Origin: an uncultured Panacagrimonas sp.
Lineage (GTDB): Bacteria; Pseudomonadota; Gammaproteobacteria; Nevskiales; Nevskiaceae
Reading direction: 5' to 3'
NCBI GenBank assembly: GCA_946481265.1
Contig: CAMLNE010000201.1
Span: 1 to 7,942 of the forward strand
DNA length: 7,942 nt
Every line of letters begins with the position of its first letter. Position 1 is the first letter of the stretch. Below, piece by piece: positions 6,413-7,942 of the stretch. The position numbers and the translations under genes are program-made. The notes below the pieces were generated by a model that did no database searches, had not been told where the DNA came from, and saw nothing but the letters and a program-made list of their open reading frames with translations.

Positions 6413-7017
6413 GACACGGGATAGTTCGGAGGAAGCATGAGCGATGTCGGTCCAGAGGGACGCTCATTCAAAATGATCCGGCCCGAAGACTTACTCCGTC
6501 TCGCAGCACTCGCGGCAATAGATCGCGAGTCTTTCTTCCAAAGTCATCGTGACTGGGCGAGGCAGTATAAAAATCGCGTTCTGGCCGTGGCCCTTTGCCA
6601 AGGCGCAGCCCAGCATTACGTAGATGGAAAGCGAGGGATCCAGGACTTCGACGTCTACACTTTTTACTCACGCCACCCATCCCGCCCCTGGTACGCGAAA
6701 CGCAAGAAGACGGTGGACTTCGAGGATGCCAGGTTTGGAACATCTCCAGATTCACCTCATTTCGTAGGGCGTCGAGTGGATCTTCTAGGAAGATCGCTGG
6801 ACGTGCCCTTGGCCACTGAGCCGAGCGTCGCCATCAGATCATGGCTCCGAGCCGGTCGCGGCAACATGTCCGCTGCTTATCTCGCGGAGAAAGCAGTGGT
6901 CCTATTGGAGCCGGTCGACCGTTGCGGAGAGATCATCTGGCCGGTCGCGGGTATCGTCCAACAAGCTGTTCAACGCGACGGCCCCGCCTCCGGCGGGTCC
7001 GCGCGTTAACGCTGGCG
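6407..7017 (+). mobile_element. integron gene cassette 1
   Basis: A 611-bp cassette running from the T after the attI core G to the G of the attC1 core. It carries one gene with its own ribosome binding site. Its ends are complementary: GTTGGACGA at 6406-6414 and TCGTCCAAC at 6954-6962, nine bases, as expected for an excisable circle. Confidence 0.88.
6437..7009 (+). CDS. cassette 1 protein, unknown; nucleotidyltransferase-like features
   Basis: A 190-aa protein with no name I can give. The ATG at 6437 has a clear GGAGGA just upstream (6428-6433) and lies 30 nt into the cassette. The stop TAA (7007-7009) is inside attC1, a common cassette arrangement. The segment ALCQGAAQHYVDGKRGIQDFDVYTF (52-76) has a small-residue strand end followed by Asp70-x-Asp72, and RRVDLLGRSL (112-121) supplies a third acidic residue, Asp115, on a predicted strand. 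That order resembles minimal nucleotidyltransferase folds (G-S/A...DxD...D), but the classic GS dipeptide is replaced by GA and the spacing is long, so this is a hypothesis. AEKAVVLLEP (150-159) is followed by a Trp-Pro segment. No signal peptide or membrane segment. The last ten residues are encoded by attC and probably not part of the fold. Confidence 0.88.
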   Translation: MSDVGPEGRSFKMIRPEDLLRLAALAAIDRESFFQSHRDWARQYKNRVLAVALCQGAAQHYVDGKRGIQDFDVYTFYSRHPSRPWYAKRKKTVDFEDARFGTSPDSPHFVGRRVDLLGRSLDVPLATEPSVAIRSWLRAGRGNMSAAYLAEKAVVLLEPVDRCGEIIWPVAGIVQQAVQRDGPASGGSAR

Positions 7018-7023
7018 TTAGCA
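6956..7023 (+). repeat. attC: attC1 site
   Basis: 68 bp, organised as R'' GTCCAAC (6956-6962), an L'' region containing GTTCAACGCG, a central hairpin CCCGCC-TCC-GGCGGG, an L' region CGCGTTAACGCTGGC, and R' GTTAGCA (7017-7023). The L boxes pair through AACGCG and CGCGTT. Layout and length are close to the well known aadA-type attC. Crossover falls between 7017 and 7018. Confidence 0.9.
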
Positions 7024-7369
7024 GCCATGAATCTACTTCAGGAGATCGAGGCGGAGTTCACCTCTGGAGTTGTTTCGGAGGCTGGGTTCCGCTGGCTGGC
7101 GGACGCTGAGCTATACGGAAATGCGGCCTCAATTGGCGCTCTAGAAAAGCGCCTCCAGTTGCTGAAAAGCAGGATCGTGGCTGGCAGAAACATCAGCGTC
7201 CATCATCCGAGTAAGGGGCGTTGGGTGGTTGAGACGGAAGGAGAGTTCTTGTCATGGTGCAAAGAATATTTCCCCAGCGCTTCGGTTCGGGGTTAGCGCG
7301 CATGGCTGCTAACACGTCGCTCCAGTGCGACGTCTCCGCCTTCGGCGGAGCCGCGCCTGAGCTAGGGCG
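7018..7369 (+). mobile_element. integron gene cassette 2
   Basis: A 352-bp cassette bounded by the attC1 and attC2 cores. Its ends are perfect complements over 13 bases: GTTAGCAGCCATG (7017-7029) and CATGGCTGCTAAC (7301-7313), well beyond the seven-base core, and the left copy includes the start codon of the gene. Confidence 0.92.
7027..7296 (+). CDS. cassette 2 protein, 89-aa orphan
   Basis: I do not recognise this family. It is a soluble protein of 89 residues with an amphipathic, acidic N-terminal helix (MNLLQEIEAEFTSG), a Trp/Leu/Ala-rich middle (FRWLADAELYGNAAS, 21-35), a basic helix (ALEKRLQLLKSRIV, 38-51) and a likely strand pair ending in GRWVVETEGEFLSWCKEYFP (64-83). No signal peptide or membrane span. 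The ATG lies 9 nt inside the cassette with no good Shine-Dalgarno sequence, 17 nt past the stop of the cassette 1 gene, so reinitiation from that gene is plausible. An in-frame upstream extension exists but would cross attC1 into cassette 1, so it is not the start. It stops 10 nt before attC2. Confidence 0.8.
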   Translation: MNLLQEIEAEFTSGVVSEAGFRWLADAELYGNAASIGALEKRLQLLKSRIVAGRNISVHHPSKGRWVVETEGEFLSWCKEYFPSASVRG

Positions 7370-7375
7370 TTAGAC
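7307..7375 (+). repeat. attC: attC2 site
   Basis: 69 bp: R'' TGCTAAC (7307-7313), L'' region ACGTCGCTCCAG, a strong central hairpin CTCCGCC-TTC-GGCGGAG (7334-7350), L' region CTGAGCTAGGGC, and R' GTTAGAC (7369-7375). R'' is the exact complement of the R' that opens cassette 2. Crossover lies between 7369 and 7370. Confidence 0.9.
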
Positions 7376-7378
7376 GTC

Positions 7379-7849
7379 ATGGATAGAGCCCGCTTCGCTC
7401 AGATGATGGGTGTTCCCGAAGTCGCGCAGCCGGACGGCAGGCATATGCTTTCGAGGCGCACCGTGGCTGCGGCTCCTCATGTCCGCTGGAACGCGTTCAT
7501 AGACATTATTTCAGCGGACCCTGCCACCTTTGAGGCCGGACCTCGTCGCAATGCTGCCCTGGCGTTCCTGTACGAGTCCCATGTGCAGAACGGTGGTCAT
7601 GACGCGTACTTCGCGTACACCGGTGGCGCTATCGCAGAGGAAACAGTGTTTGCGCTGAGGTTTCTCGGTGACGATTGCAGGGCGAAGGTGCTGGCTCAAG
7701 CAGTGATGGCTTCAAAGGAAGGACGTGGTGAGCGTCTAGAGCGTCTCGATGCTCAGTTCGGTCGGTGTGCTCCGAAACTGGTGCGCTTCTTGGAGCTGCA
7801 CCTCAATGCGAACGAAGCTCTCTATATACAGTGGGACGATGACGCCTAA
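7379..7849 (+). CDS. DUF4375/DMP19-like cassette protein
   Basis: A 156-aa acidic protein. Residues 59-83, with the core YESHVQNGG (65-73) followed by HDAYFAYTGG, match the DUF4375 signature in which an aromatic-Glu-x-x-x-x-NGG motif is followed by a Y/F-F pair and a Gly pair. A helix with ALRFLG and a KVLAQAV helix come next, and the end is YIQWDDDA, typical of the acidic tail in these proteins. The family includes Neisseria DMP19, a DNA-mimic that binds the repressor NHTF; whether this protein mimics DNA is unknown. The ATG is 9 nt inside the cassette, as in cassette 2; the only Shine-Dalgarno-like bases, AGGG, come from the preceding attC2 and are 11 nt away. The stop TAA lies in the R'' box of attC3. 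Confidence 0.87.
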   Translation: MDRARFAQMMGVPEVAQPDGRHMLSRRTVAAAPHVRWNAFIDIISADPATFEAGPRRNAALAFLYESHVQNGGHDAYFAYTGGAIAEETVFALRFLGDDCRAKVLAQAVMASKEGRGERLERLDAQFGRCAPKLVRFLELHLNANEALYIQWDDDA

Positions 7850-7942
7850 CCAGCTAATCCAGGCGACCGCTCTGCCGCCGGTGACAGTCGCTTCTCATGG
7901 AAAGGTCAGTGTGGGCGGCAGAGCGTCGCCTGATCGCGGGCG
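7844..7942 (+). repeat. attC: attC3 site, last bases missing
   Basis: R'' GCCTAAC (7844-7850), then AGGCGACCGCTCTGCCGCC (7861-7879) pairing with GGCGGCAGAGCGTCGCCT (7914-7931) across a 34-nt loop with one bulged base, then an L' region CTGATCGCGGGCG that resembles CTGAGCTAGGGCG of attC2. The final G should be the first base of R', so the site is about 105 bp when complete, with a longer stem than attC1 and attC2. Confidence 0.82.

Larger units (their letters stand above)
5299..7942. mobile_element. chromosomal-type integron: intI, attI and the first three cassettes
   Basis: The layout is complete: an integrase gene divergent from the array, an attI region at its 5' side, then three cassettes, each with one gene in the same direction and an attC site. 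No transposase, resistance gene or qac/sul conserved segment is seen, and the left neighbours are ordinary metabolic genes, which favours a sedentary chromosomal integron over a class 1 mobile one. The array runs off the right edge. Confidence 0.93.
7370..7942 (+). mobile_element. integron gene cassette 3, cut by the window edge
   Basis: Begins after the attC2 core G and contains one gene plus all but the last few bases of its attC. GTTAGACGTCAT (7369-7380) pairs with ATGACGCCTAAC (7839-7850) with one mismatch, again reaching the start codon. If the terminal G at 7942 is the core G, the cassette is complete at 573 bp. Confidence 0.85.

Noticed and set aside
6841..7296. A 151-codon reading frame continuing upstream of the cassette 2 gene
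   Set aside because: It would cross attC1 and overlap the cassette 1 gene; the ATG at 7027 lies inside the cassette as expected.

Overview
The window is a piece of chromosome from a GC-rich Proteobacterium. A gammaproteobacterium is most likely, because a DUF1302 outer-membrane protein and a FadL-type porin occurring together is common in lineages that use lipids, steroids or hydrocarbons. No genus can be read from the sequence. It has two parts: an ordinary chromosomal block (1-4971) and an integron with its first three gene cassettes (5299-7942). A 327-base regulatory stretch separates them.

Left block. Positions 1-1984 (+) hold the 3' part of a DUF1302 outer-membrane protein. It converges on three minus-strand genes: a FadL/OMPP1-type transporter (3658-4971), a TetR/AcrR regulator (2963-3547) and an atypical short-chain dehydrogenase (2148-2879). 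Two near-identical 20-bp palindromes, TCTGGAC-N6-GTCCAGA at 3560-3579 and TCTGGAC-N6-GTCCAAA at 5196-5215, lie just upstream of tetR and about 225 bp upstream of fadL. Each overlaps the last three bases of a candidate -10 box in the same geometry. The simplest reading is that the TetR protein represses its own tetR-SDR transcript and the fadL transcript together, forming one ligand-responsive unit for taking up and modifying a hydrophobic compound.

Right block. Positions 5299-6285 (-) encode an IntI integron integrase with all six catalytic residues and the extra IntI-specific segment. Its 5' side is followed by attI and three cassettes in standard orientation: 6407-7017, 7018-7369 and 7370 to beyond the window end. 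Each boundary was fixed from the GTTRRRY core and from the complementary R'' box at the other end of the same cassette. A good cassette promoter candidate (TTGCCG-17-TCTAAT, 6146-6174) lies inside intI and points at the array. The cassette genes encode a 190-aa protein with weak nucleotidyltransferase-like features, an 89-aa orphan, and a 156-aa DUF4375/DMP19-like protein. The window ends one base before the predicted crossover of the third attC, so the array probably continues.

Overall, the left block looks like stable, host-adapted metabolism. The right block is an accessory platform whose cassette genes look less GC-rich, consistent with mixed origin.
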